The notes beneath the pieces were generated by a model. It searched no databases. It saw nothing but the letters and a program-made list of their open reading frames with translations, and was not told the DNA's origin. DNA of 64,000 bases from Paenibacillus graminis (lineage in GTDB: Bacteria > Bacillota > Bacilli > Paenibacillales > Paenibacillaceae). The stretch is taken from positions 1,922,001 through 1,986,000 of the forward strand of contig NZ_CP009287.1 of assembly GCF_000758705.1 (NCBI RefSeq). The letters are read 5' to 3'. The position numbers and the translations under genes are program-made. Below are positions 14,175-23,307 of this stretch, one piece after another; within the stretch, counting starts at the first letter, position 1; each line of letters begins with the position of its first letter.

Positions 14175-17100
14175 TTATTGCAGGTTGATGATGTTGCTGA
14201 TCATGACAGCGGCTTGCGCGCGGTTGGCTATATCTTTTGGCGCAAATGTGTTGGCTGTCATGCCTTTCACAACGCCTTCCTGGGTAAGCAGCGCTACTGC
14301 GTTTTTACCGTAGGAGGCTATGCTCGATTTGTCTTTGAAGTTCGCAAGTGCAGCATCGGCATGGGTAACTGATTTGCCTTTGAACTTCGTCAGTGCGTTC
14401 GCGGCGATGATCGCCATCTCTTCCCGTGTGATGGAGCGTTTGGGCTCGAACTTCCCGTTGCCTACACCGCGGATCAGGCCATTGCTGACTCCGGCAGCGA
14501 TATAGCTGTAAGACCAATCCGCAGCAGAAACATCACTGAAAGCTGCCGAAGCATTCGCTGTCTGGAGGCCAAAGGCGCGGACAATCATCGTGATGAACTC
14601 GGCACGGGTTACCTCTTTGAGCGGTGCGAACGCATTGCCGCCAACGCCGTTAAGGATTCCTTTAGCCGTCAATTCTTCGATAGCAGATACTGCCCATGCC
14701 ACTCTGCCTAAATCCGTGAAATGGACCACCGGAGCTGGTGTAGCCGTTGCGGTTGGCTGCTGTGCAGCCGGAGCTCCGGTCGGTGCCGGTGTCGCAGTTG
14801 GCGCTGCGTTTGCGGTTGGGACAGGTACACTTGAACCCGGATTCGACGGTGAAGCCGGTTCAGGCTCAAGTGCACCGTTATCCATGCCGTCAGCTTCCGT
14901 GGCTGCCGGAGACGATGCATAGATCGCATTCGCCAGCAATCTGAACTGGTTCTGCGGATGATATTTGTTCAGCAGATCGTTGGCGAACAAGGTTACATGG
15001 ACGTTATCCTTCTGGTAATTCAGGGCCAGGACTTGACCTTTTGCCGCATCGCTGTTTGGCCACCAGCCTGCTTTGAAGAAATCCCCGCCTGTTCCGTATT
15101 TCGCCAGGACTTCAGCACCTTCCGGCACAGCTGTGATATAAGCGGCGGATACGGTATACAGGTATTCGTTATCTGCATAAGGAGCCGTAATTACGCTGTC
15201 CTGCGAGACAGTTGCTTTGAACAAGCCCTCGTGTGCTGAGGGGTTATTAGATTTGTTGACCGGATTGGAGTAATCCAGGCCCGGCAAAATTTTCAGGGCT
15301 TTAATACTGCTAAGCATCGTACGCCCATATCCGATGAACGGTTTACCGCTGGCAATCAGGCTGGTGCCCGCATTGACCAGTACATCAGCCGCAGCCGTAT
15401 CGGTAGTCACCTTGAATCCAAGATCAGCCAGGATGAATGAAGGTGCTCCGGCAATGCCTACGTTCGCCGGCTTGAGCAGCTTGCCTGCCTTGTCCGCTGA
15501 TGCGCTGAACGGCACAAGGTCCAAGAGATATTTGGACGCTACAGTTTTCAGGTTCGATCTGGAGACCAGGAAGCTGCCTTTTTCATAGCCGGGTCCGCCA
15601 TTCGAAAGCAGGGTTACCGCTTTTTTGTCCGCAAGCAATTCGTTAACCGCTTTGATCGCATCGTTGCTGCTGTTGCGGATGACGTAGTTTTGCTCAAAAC
15701 GGTATTGATTCAGATCTGTCGTTGGAATGACGATGCTGCTGACTTGCTGGGTCTTGCCGGTGAATGCGCCGGCTGTACGGCTGATGTACCGGTCAAATCC
15801 GCGCATGTCGGCAAAATTTTGTACAGTGTCGGAATACATTTCATTGAAGTCGGATACATCCAGCCCGTCATACAGAACCAGGTTGGCGTAGCCTCGTTTG
15901 GCCTGATGCATGTTCACTACATAGGTTCCTGACGGATAAGTGACTCCATCTACGGTTACTGGCGTAGTAGTCTGCTCTACCTTCACTCCGTTGCGAAGCA
16001 GGTATTGCACCATTTTGTACGTTTCCAGTTCGTTTTTTTGCAGATCCTTGGCTACTGGAAGCACATAATATTCAGGGAAAAAGTTCGTTGCTTCCGTTGC
16101 ACGCTTACGGCCGATGGATTCATATTTAGCATTTACCAAATACTTGTCAACCTCTTTGTGGTCTTCATTGTTCATGCCGCGTTTGAAGATTTCCAGCTGG
16201 TTCAGGAACAGCTTCTCTTTGTTATTCTGCACATAATTGGTAGCGGCCAGTGCTGCATAGTAGAAAGCATCCAGAGAATCCTCGTTCAGCTCCGGCACCT
16301 CAATGGTGTGTCCAAGCGCCCCTTGGTGCATCGCATAGACTGCGGTGTAAGCCGGTGAAGCATCGTCCCATCCGGTAGCATTGCCGTAAGGATTAGCATA
16401 ATCCGGATCATTCTTCAGTTTCGCGGCTTCCAGATAAGGAATGTGGTAAGCATTATATTTGGTATTAGCGATTCCGGCATTCCCCATAGCTGTAGCCTGA
16501 TCAAGCATATTGTCCATGACCAGATCGTATTCGATGTTCGGGTCATGCGGCGGTGTACAAGGCTCAATCAGGAAGCCGCTCACGAAACCGTGCATATCCA
16601 GGAAGCTCAGCGGTGTCCACTTGGCGATTTGCGCTGTAACGGCCTGAGTCTCCGGTTGTGTCTGGTAGGAGTTGTCGCGGTTCGGGTCAAGCAGCGTCGA
16701 AGTTGCACGTGTGTTGAGCGCACGCCCATCCGGATTCTCCACATAATCAAGCAGGAAAATCACGTTGTCCAGCGCCTTGTCGATATCCAGTGCCACCGGA
16801 ACAACATTGCCGTCCGCATCAGTCGTTTTATAGTTCACGGTTTTCTGGGTCATCAGCGTATCCAAAAACTTAATAATGACATCGACACCATTGGCTTCAT
16901 CCGCATGGATGTTGTTCAGCCAGACCGGCACTTTATAGTTTTGCAGCTGGCCGTTTTTGATCATCTCCTGCAATGCAGCAGGGTCATTGTTCATCAACGG
17001 CAGCGTTTCGTTCAAATATTGGTCTACGGACGCTTTGTCCTTGGCTACGATGGAGAAGTGGATCGCCCGTCCCTGCGTGGACGTTCCAATCTGCTGATAC

Positions 17101-17762
17101 TCCACATAACGGCCGTATTTATTGTTGCTGCCGGCGGTAATTCTATCAATCGCCGGTTTGATCTCATCATATGTATGATAGGTATCATAAGGGTTCAGCT
17201 TCACTTGCTGCTGCGCCAGCACATGACCGTCAGGGGCGGTTGCCGTCAGGTTGTATACACCTGCAAGTTTCACATACTCCGCACGGATGCCGCTGATCGA
17301 CAAATTGACGCCGAAAGGCATATCAAAGTATACCAGAGCAGTTACTGTAGAAGGTGAAGCAGGCGCATAGCTTACTTTTACGAAGGGATCTCCTGTATAC
17401 GCTCTAACACTGGAAGCGTTGTTCCATTTTTTCCACTGTGCCAGCGGCTTCATCTCTTCCGCTGTTCTGCCGAAGTTCCAGGTAAGCTGGTCTGCCGTTA
17501 CGCCTTCAGGAAGGGCCAGCGTAATGGGCAGTGTTCTGGGCTCGGTCATCGAAGCTTGGTAGACTTCTGTGGATACTGTAGGTACAGCCGTTTGATAGAC
17601 TTCTGCGGTAACCGTAGACGAAGCGCCGGAAGCCGCAGATGCAGGGGCGGTCTGAACTTGCGGCTCTGCCCCAGCTGCAACTTCACCGGCATAGGCTGCC
17701 GGAAGGATTCCGGACAACGTCAGGGTTAACGCGATTAATAAGGATAATAATTTCTTAGACAT
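14175..17762 (-). CDS. Surface M14 zinc carboxypeptidase with SLH anchor
   Basis: A 1195-residue secreted protein. A signal peptide (MSKK, hydrophobic core, ending near AYAGE) is followed by a peptidase M14 domain. The zinc ligands fit HADEANG (about residue 283) and the His of LDMHGFVSG (about 390), with substrate-binding ENPDGR (about 343) and a glutamate in EVPELNEDS (about 493). A Pro/Thr/Ala-rich linker (about 990-1015) leads to three SLH repeats (about 1020-1190) for non-covalent attachment to cell-wall polymers. Such enzymes trim C-terminal residues from peptides or peptidoglycan stems outside the cell. The total is much longer than a plain carboxypeptidase (about 300-450 residues); the middle (550-980) is not assigned. 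GGGAGG precedes the ATG. It appears to be a single-gene unit. Confidence 0.88.
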   Translation of the reverse strand: MSKKLLSLLIALTLTLSGILPAAYAGEVAAGAEPQVQTAPASAASGASSTVTAEVYQTAVPTVSTEVYQASMTEPRTLPITLALPEGVTADQLTWNFGRTAEEMKPLAQWKKWNNASSVRAYTGDPFVKVSYAPASPSTVTALVYFDMPFGVNLSISGIRAEYVKLAGVYNLTATAPDGHVLAQQQVKLNPYDTYHTYDEIKPAIDRITAGSNNKYGRYVEYQQIGTSTQGRAIHFSIVAKDKASVDQYLNETLPLMNNDPAALQEMIKNGQLQNYKVPVWLNNIHADEANGVDVIIKFLDTLMTQKTVNYKTTDADGNVVPVALDIDKALDNVIFLLDYVENPDGRALNTRATSTLLDPNRDNSYQTQPETQAVTAQIAKWTPLSFLDMHGFVSGFLIEPCTPPHDPNIEYDLVMDNMLDQATAMGNAGIANTKYNAYHIPYLEAAKLKNDPDYANPYGNATGWDDASPAYTAVYAMHQGALGHTIEVPELNEDSLDAFYYAALAATNYVQNNKEKLFLNQLEIFKRGMNNEDHKEVDKYLVNAKYESIGRKRATEATNFFPEYYVLPVAKDLQKNELETYKMVQYLLRNGVKVEQTTTPVTVDGVTYPSGTYVVNMHQAKRGYANLVLYDGLDVSDFNEMYSDTVQNFADMRGFDRYISRTAGAFTGKTQQVSSIVIPTTDLNQYRFEQNYVIRNSSNDAIKAVNELLADKKAVTLLSNGGPGYEKGSFLVSRSNLKTVASKYLLDLVPFSASADKAGKLLKPANVGIAGAPSFILADLGFKVTTDTAAADVLVNAGTSLIASGKPFIGYGRTMLSSIKALKILPGLDYSNPVNKSNNPSAHEGLFKATVSQDSVITAPYADNEYLYTVSAAYITAVPEGAEVLAKYGTGGDFFKAGWWPNSDAAKGQVLALNYQKDNVHVTLFANDLLNKYHPQNQFRLLANAIYASSPAATEADGMDNGALEPEPASPSNPGSSVPVPTANAAPTATPAPTGAPAAQQPTATATPAPVVHFTDLGRVAWAVSAIEELTAKGILNGVGGNAFAPLKEVTRAEFITMIVRAFGLQTANASAAFSDVSAADWSYSYIAAGVSNGLIRGVGNGKFEPKRSITREEMAIIAANALTKFKGKSVTHADAALANFKDKSSIASYGKNAVALLTQEGVVKGMTANTFAPKDIANRAQAAVMISNIINLQ

Positions 17763-18122
17763 TATTTACCTCCCAGTTATTCTCTCTATTTATGGCTTTT
17801 CTAGTAAAACGACTCTCCAGTGTCTGTAAGTTTATGCATCCCTCCAAATGAATTCGCCTGGCAATGCTACCATAATAGGTTATATTCACACCACATGTAA
17901 CGAATTAATATACATAAATATTTTTTAATATACATTTGAACAATATAATATAGCATTTTATTCAAAAGCGGAAGCTTTTTCATAGATTAGATTCAAAAAA
18001 TATTTGACGCAGCATTAAAAATAGTAAAGTTTAGCATGGTTACTTTAATGTTTTCCCGCACAAAAAAGAAGAACCCGCAAGGTTTATTTAACCTGCGTGT
18101 TCCATTACATACAGATAGCTGT
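17763..18122. other. AT-rich intergenic region
   Basis: 360 bases between two leftward genes. The left part must contain the promoter and ribosome site of the M14/SLH gene; it is very AT-rich (about 17880-18010). The right part holds the AraC-gene terminator listed separately. I see no small gene or RNA here. Confidence 0.6.
18062..18102 (-). terminator. Intrinsic terminator of the araC-type gene
   Basis: On the minus strand an imperfect 13-bp hairpin (arms GAACACGCAGGTT and its near-complement) is followed by a T-rich run, read from the A-rich 18062-18070. Confidence 0.7.
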
Positions 18123-19019
18123 TCATGGCAAAAATCCGCTATAAAACAGATGCTCTTCTTCAATTTGCAGAATGGACTCCTCGGAGTCGTTCTGGACTTG
18201 GGCCTGGATCTGCGCCCGGTAATTCTTAGGGGCGGAGCCCTTTACTTTTTTGAACATTTTGGAGAAAAGTAAAGCATCGTTATAGCCTACGGACCGGGAA
18301 ATGTCAGCTATCGAAAGCTCCGCGTTCCCCATCATTTCACATGCTTTATTGATTCTATAACGAATCAAATATTCCTGAATGCTGATCTGCATTCGCTGTT
18401 TGAATAACGAGCACAAATAGCTTCGATTGAGTCCGATAAACTGCGCAATATCCTCAATGGTAATTTTCTGAGGATAATTCATTTCGATAAAATCCCGTAC
18501 CTTTTCAACGTAAATCTCCGTCCGGGTTTCTTTGAGTTCAGGGGACGTCACCGGACCAAACTCGACGAGCAGCGATAACAATAAATACAGCAATCCCGTC
18601 AGTCTGGTTTCCCGGGCTTTATGGAATCCTCTTGATTCATTCATCAACTGCAAGCACTGGTAAATCATATCATCTCTGTCATAGTGGAAGATTGGGGAGG
18701 TATTGGTTAGACCCGCTTGCTTAAGGAGCAATTCCGCCGCTGTCCCGTTAAAACCAACCCAGCAATATGACCAGGGATCAGCTGTATCAGCTTGATAATA
18801 AGTGATAACATCGGGAAAAATTAAAAACCCCTGCCCCTTCCGCAACCGATACCTGTTACCACCGACTTCAAAAAGTCCTTCCCCGCTCAAAACATAATGG
18901 AGTAAATAGTGATTTCTCACAGCCGGCCCAAAAAAGTGACCCGGTATACATTCCTCAATACCGAATTGGGTGAGGTGCAATTCCGTGTGCTGTTTGCTAC
19001 GTGGTAAATACTCAATCAC
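18123..19019 (-). CDS. AraC-family transcriptional regulator
   Basis: 298 residues: an N-terminal cupin-like sensing domain (HYLLHYVLSGEGLFEVGG, then a KGQGFLIFPDV stretch) and a C-terminal double helix-turn-helix (IEDIAQFIGLNRSYLCSLFK and ISRSVGYNDALLFSKMFKK). Such regulators bind a sugar and switch on neighbouring catabolic genes. It is transcribed divergently from the GH36 alpha-galactosidase with 203 bases between them, so it most likely controls that gene and possibly the downstream mannan genes. The inducer (galactose, melibiose or raffinose) is inferred from context only. Confidence 0.92.
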   Translation of the reverse strand: MIEYLPRSKQHTELHLTQFGIEECIPGHFFGPAVRNHYLLHYVLSGEGLFEVGGNRYRLRKGQGFLIFPDVITYYQADTADPWSYCWVGFNGTAAELLLKQAGLTNTSPIFHYDRDDMIYQCLQLMNESRGFHKARETRLTGLLYLLLSLLVEFGPVTSPELKETRTEIYVEKVRDFIEMNYPQKITIEDIAQFIGLNRSYLCSLFKQRMQISIQEYLIRYRINKACEMMGNAELSIADISRSVGYNDALLFSKMFKKVKGSAPKNYRAQIQAQVQNDSEESILQIEEEHLFYSGFLP

Positions 19020-19222
19020 AGCAAGTCTCCTTCCTGTAAAATATCCAGCATTATACCATATTTACTAAGTGCCATGCCATGTACTCTTCATCTTAATTTA
19101 TATATTATTTTTATAGTGCTGACTACAATACTGTATGAACTTATCAAGTATTAAACCATGTTATTGTGTTTGAACGCAGCAAATTCTGAACAGTATGAAC
19201 TAGAAGGAAGGGATATTTTACA

Positions 19223-21406
19223 ATGGGCATAATCGTACAAGAGCAGGCAGGGCTGTTTCATCTGCAGTCGTCCGGCATGAGCTATATCTTTCAGATCGTA
19301 GACGGGTACCCCGTACATGTCTATTGGGGGAGCAGACTGAAACACCGGGAACCCATGACAGACCTGCTGATTCACACCCCGAAAAATGCCGGTCTGGACC
19401 GGCTGCCGCAGGAATACCCGCAATACGGGAGCGGAGACTTCCGGAATCCCGCGTACCAGGTTGAACTGGAGGATGGAACACGTATCACTGAGCTGAAATA
19501 TAAGGGTTACCGGCTTATTAAGGGAAAGCCATCCTTAACCGGGCTTCCGGCCGTGTATACCGGGGATGAAACCGAAGCGGATACGCTGGAATTAGAATTA
19601 ACGGATGCCTATTCTGATCTGCAAGTTGTGCTGAGTTACAGCATTTTCGCGGATCGGAACGCCATCGTTCGCTCGGCCCGCTTGGGCAATCAGGGAGAAA
19701 AAAAGTTACGGCTTCGCCGTGCTCTGAGTACCAGTGTCGATTTTCCGGGCAAACGCGATTTTGAGCTCACGTACCTTTCAGGTGCCTGGGCGCGGGAAGG
19801 TAATATTACCCGCACACCGCTTCATCAGGGTGAGACCCGAATCGATAGTAAAAGGGGCATGAGCAGCCATCAGCTCAACCCTTTTGCTGCTTTGGTTACT
19901 CCGGAGACGACGGAAAGCCAAGGGGAGGCTTTTGGCTTTAGCCTTGTCTACAGCGGCGGCTTCGAAGCCGCTGCGGAAGTGGATTCGTTCGGCTCTACGC
20001 GGTTTAGCATCGGTATAAATTCCTTTGATTTTGCGTGGCTGCTGAGTCCGGGGGAGAGTTTCCAGACACCGGAAACCGTGATGGTTTACTCTGGACAAGG
20101 ACTGGGGGACATGTCCCGGACATATCACCGTTTGTACCGGACCCGGCTTTGCCGGGGGAAATACCGGGATGAAGAACGGCCGATATTGGTCAATAACTGG
20201 GAGGCTACCTACTTTGATTTCAATGCAGATAAGCTGGTATCCATAGCAGAAGAGGGAGCCAAGCTGGGGATCGAGCTTTTTGTATTGGATGACGGTTGGT
20301 TCGGGAAACGGGATTCTGACAATTCGTCTCTCGGCGATTGGGTTGAGGACCGGCGGAAGCTTCCTGGCGGCCTTAAGGATGTTGCGGAACGCATCAACCG
20401 GCTGGGCCTTAAATTCGGACTATGGGTTGAGCCCGAGATGATCTCGCCGGACAGCGAGTTGTACCGGAAGCACCCGGACTGGTGCCTGCATGTTCCGGAG
20501 CGGAGACGTACCGAAGCTAGATGGCAGCTGGTGCTGGATTACACTCGCCAAGAAGTGCGTGATTTTATCTATGACTCGCTTTCTGCCATTTTTTCCAGTG
20601 TGCCAGTCTCGTATGTGAAATGGGATATGAACCGGTGCCTGACGGAAATAGGCTCGGCTGATCTGCCGCCGGAACGTCAATCCGAGACCGCACATCGTTA
20701 TGTTCTTGGATTGTATGAGCTGTTAGAGCGTATCACCACCGCATTTCCGCACATTCTGTTCGAAAGCTGCTCCAGCGGAGGAGGCCGGTTTGATCCTGGT
20801 ATGCTCTACTACATGCCGCAGACCTGGACCAGTGATAATACCGACGCAGTGGAACGGCTTAAGATTCAATACGGCACCAGTCTTGTTTATCCCGTAAGCG
20901 CAATCGGAGCACATGTGTCGGCTGTGCCAAACCATCAAGTGGGAAGGATAACCCCGCTTGATTTCCGGGGCGATGTCGCTATGTCCGGAAACTTTGGTTA
21001 TGAGCTTGATCTGACGAAATTTACTGAAGAGGACAAGGAGAGGGTCAAACGCCAAATCCTAACCTACAAGGAGGTTCGCGGATTAGTACAGCGGGGAGAT
21101 CTATTCCGTTTGCAGAGCCCATTCGAAGGAAATGAGTCGGCTTGGATGTTTGTCTCCGAAGACAAAGAGGAAGCGCTTGTCTACTATTTCCAAGTGATGG
21201 CTGTACCAAATGCGCCTCAGAGATTTTTGCGTCTGGCCGGACTTGATCCGGAACTCGAATACGAGATCCATTCGGGATACAGCGGAGAACAGCTTATCCA
21301 TGGGGGAGACAGACTGATGCAGTTGGGTCTGCCCCTGGCCTATGAACAAAAGGATTATGAAAGCGGATGGTTCAGGGTCCGGGCAGTAAAGCCCGTCACT
21401 GTTTGA
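19223..21406 (+). CDS. GH36 alpha-galactosidase
   Basis: Hydrolyses terminal alpha-1,6-galactose from melibiose, raffinose or galactomannan fragments. 727 residues, the usual size for bacterial GH36 enzymes of the AgaN/RafA type; no signal peptide, so cytosolic. The catalytic region is clear: FVLDDGWFGKRD, the nucleophile Asp in YVKWDMNRC, FESCSSGGGRFD, and the acid/base Asp in TWTSDNTDAVERL. Start ATG 19223 follows GAAGGAAGGG. Divergent to an AraC regulator and ended by its own terminator. A paralogue with closely matching sequence and order of motifs lies at 38656-40953 on the other strand. Confidence 0.96.
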   Translation: MGIIVQEQAGLFHLQSSGMSYIFQIVDGYPVHVYWGSRLKHREPMTDLLIHTPKNAGLDRLPQEYPQYGSGDFRNPAYQVELEDGTRITELKYKGYRLIKGKPSLTGLPAVYTGDETEADTLELELTDAYSDLQVVLSYSIFADRNAIVRSARLGNQGEKKLRLRRALSTSVDFPGKRDFELTYLSGAWAREGNITRTPLHQGETRIDSKRGMSSHQLNPFAALVTPETTESQGEAFGFSLVYSGGFEAAAEVDSFGSTRFSIGINSFDFAWLLSPGESFQTPETVMVYSGQGLGDMSRTYHRLYRTRLCRGKYRDEERPILVNNWEATYFDFNADKLVSIAEEGAKLGIELFVLDDGWFGKRDSDNSSLGDWVEDRRKLPGGLKDVAERINRLGLKFGLWVEPEMISPDSELYRKHPDWCLHVPERRRTEARWQLVLDYTRQEVRDFIYDSLSAIFSSVPVSYVKWDMNRCLTEIGSADLPPERQSETAHRYVLGLYELLERITTAFPHILFESCSSGGGRFDPGMLYYMPQTWTSDNTDAVERLKIQYGTSLVYPVSAIGAHVSAVPNHQVGRITPLDFRGDVAMSGNFGYELDLTKFTEEDKERVKRQILTYKEVRGLVQRGDLFRLQSPFEGNESAWMFVSEDKEEALVYYFQVMAVPNAPQRFLRLAGLDPELEYEIHSGYSGEQLIHGGDRLMQLGLPLAYEQKDYESGWFRVRAVKPVTV

Positions 21407-21457
21407 TGTAAAGGATCTGTCAACGCCCGAAAGAGGAACATATCTTCAACAAATCTT

Positions 21458-21486
21458 TGCCCCTTTCTGTGGAAAAGGGGCATTTT
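21458..21486 (+). terminator. Intrinsic terminator after the GH36 gene
   Basis: A 9-bp stem TGCCCCTTT/AAAGGGGCA with a 7-base loop and a TTTT tail separates the alpha-galactosidase from the two-component genes. Confidence 0.8.
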
Positions 21487-21522
21487 GCGCGCAGCGGCCA
21501 AACAGGCCCGGGAGGATGATCC

Positions 21523-23307
21523 ATGTTTTTTATCCGAATGATGAATGACATGAAAATGAAAAAGAAACTGGCGATAACGTTCATTTCAGCAGCTGTTCTG
21601 CCTTTGCTGTTATCCGGCTTGTTTCTGACCGGGAAGCTTCGGGAGATTGTCATTAATGACGCCTTTATACAGTTAGCTAACAATGTCGAGCGCGTACGGA
21701 AGCGTACGGAAGAACTGATTAAGGTGCCGCTTAACATTTCCTACCGGCTAACCATTGATAACCGGATGAAGATGGTGGCTGCCCAAAAATATGAAAGTTA
21801 TGCCGAAGTCATCCAGGCATACCGGGAGTATACGGATATTCGCGACTACATCCAATTGTACAAGGAGATATCGAGCATTCGCGTATATGTCGTTAATTCA
21901 GGAGCACTTAATAACTGGGAATTTATCCAGCCGGACAATACCATTATGGCCGAGGCCTGGTATAAAGAGGCCATAGAGCAGAAAGGGCTTGCCGGATGGA
22001 ATCTTATCAAGGATGAACGGAACGGTTCCCAGCAGTTAAGTCTGATACGTTCATTTCCTGTGGACTCCTTAGGGGAGAAAGGAGTTCTGGCCATTAATGT
22101 AGATAAACAGCAGCTAAGATCGATCTTGGACCAGGAGTCGTTCACTACGTTGATCGTGGATGACCGGAATCGAGTGGTCGGATCCAATGAAGCGGAATTT
22201 TTCGGGAAGAATCTATCCGAAATTGATGGAGATGAAAAGATACTTTCCCGTCAGGAAGGAAGTTATAACACTGTCGTTAACGGAAAAGCGTCCAAAGTCA
22301 TTATCGCCAATCTGAATCCGGAGAATAGCTGGAATGGACTTCGGATCATTTCCATTTTCTCTGTTTCCGAGATTACGCGTGATGCCAACCAAGTGATCCG
22401 GCTCGGCGCAGTTGTAATAACGGTTAGCCTGATCTTTGCAGTTTTGCTTATCTATGCTTCCGCTTCACTATTATCCAGCAGGCTTCTTCGTCTGAGCAAG
22501 CATATGTCTAAAGTGGGATCGGGAGCTTGGGAAACGTATCTCCAAATAGACGGTAAAGATGAAGTAGGTTTGTTGTCCAAGCAATTTAATGCGCTTCTCA
22601 GAAGCGTGCACGATTTGGTCCAGGAAGTCCAGGAAACGAATCATCAGAAAAATCTTGTAGAGCAAAGACAAAACGAAATCAAGTTCAAAATGCTGGCGAG
22701 CCAGATTAATCCGCACTTTCTCTTTAACTCTTTGGAATCCATCCGCATGGAGGCCCACATTCGCAGGCAGGACGATATCGCGGAGGCAGTTTGGCTTCTG
22801 AGCACGTTATTGCGCAGCAGTCTGGAGGCCGGTAACGGCAACATTCCATTGCGAGAAGAACTTGAGCGTGTACGCTGTTATCTTGAAATGCAAAAGTTCC
22901 GGTATGAAGACCGTCTGGAATATCGTTTGACGGTTGATCCGGGTCTGGAGGAGCATCCTGTCCCTCCGTTTATTATTCAGCCATTAGTGGAAAATTCCAT
23001 CGTTCATGGTCTTGATAACCGCGAAGAAGGAGCTGTCATTAAAGTTGAAGTGAAGAGAATCCCGCAGGGAGTTCAGGTCAAGGTATGTGACAACGGGGCA
23101 GGGTTCCCGGCGGAGCGGCTTGCCAGTATTCGAGCGGAACTTGCCGTATCCGTACATGAACAGGAAAGCCAGCGGATCGGTATGAGAAATGTAAACGATC
23201 GGCTGGTCATGCTGTACGGAACATCCAGTGCTTTGAGTATCGGAAGCGAACCCGGAAAAGGTACTTACATCACGTTTTTCATTCCAGGAGGTGCAACCAA
23301 TGATTAA
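21523..23307 (+). CDS. YesM-type sensor histidine kinase
   Basis: 594 residues. An N-terminal membrane segment (about residues 14-35), an extracytoplasmic sensor domain, a second membrane segment (about 290-315), a HAMP region, then the His_kinase domain with the phospho-His in QINPHFLFNSLESI and the ATPase boxes QPLVENSIVHGL and CDNGAGFP. Members of this class sense extracellular oligosaccharides, or a ligand-loaded binding protein, and phosphorylate the YesN partner encoded next (overlap of 8 bases). GGGAGGATGATCC precedes ATG 21523. Confidence 0.95.
   Translation: MFFIRMMNDMKMKKKLAITFISAAVLPLLLSGLFLTGKLREIVINDAFIQLANNVERVRKRTEELIKVPLNISYRLTIDNRMKMVAAQKYESYAEVIQAYREYTDIRDYIQLYKEISSIRVYVVNSGALNNWEFIQPDNTIMAEAWYKEAIEQKGLAGWNLIKDERNGSQQLSLIRSFPVDSLGEKGVLAINVDKQQLRSILDQESFTTLIVDDRNRVVGSNEAEFFGKNLSEIDGDEKILSRQEGSYNTVVNGKASKVIIANLNPENSWNGLRIISIFSVSEITRDANQVIRLGAVVITVSLIFAVLLIYASASLLSSRLLRLSKHMSKVGSGAWETYLQIDGKDEVGLLSKQFNALLRSVHDLVQEVQETNHQKNLVEQRQNEIKFKMLASQINPHFLFNSLESIRMEAHIRRQDDIAEAVWLLSTLLRSSLEAGNGNIPLREELERVRCYLEMQKFRYEDRLEYRLTVDPGLEEHPVPPFIIQPLVENSIVHGLDNREEGAVIKVEVKRIPQGVQVKVCDNGAGFPAERLASIRAELAVSVHEQESQRIGMRNVNDRLVMLYGTSSALSIGSEPGKGTYITFFIPGGATND

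Noticed and set aside
15690..17357. Plus-strand frames of up to 304 codons opposite the M14/SLH gene
   Set aside because: Pure shadows of the well-supported minus-strand gene, with no ribosome site or family features.
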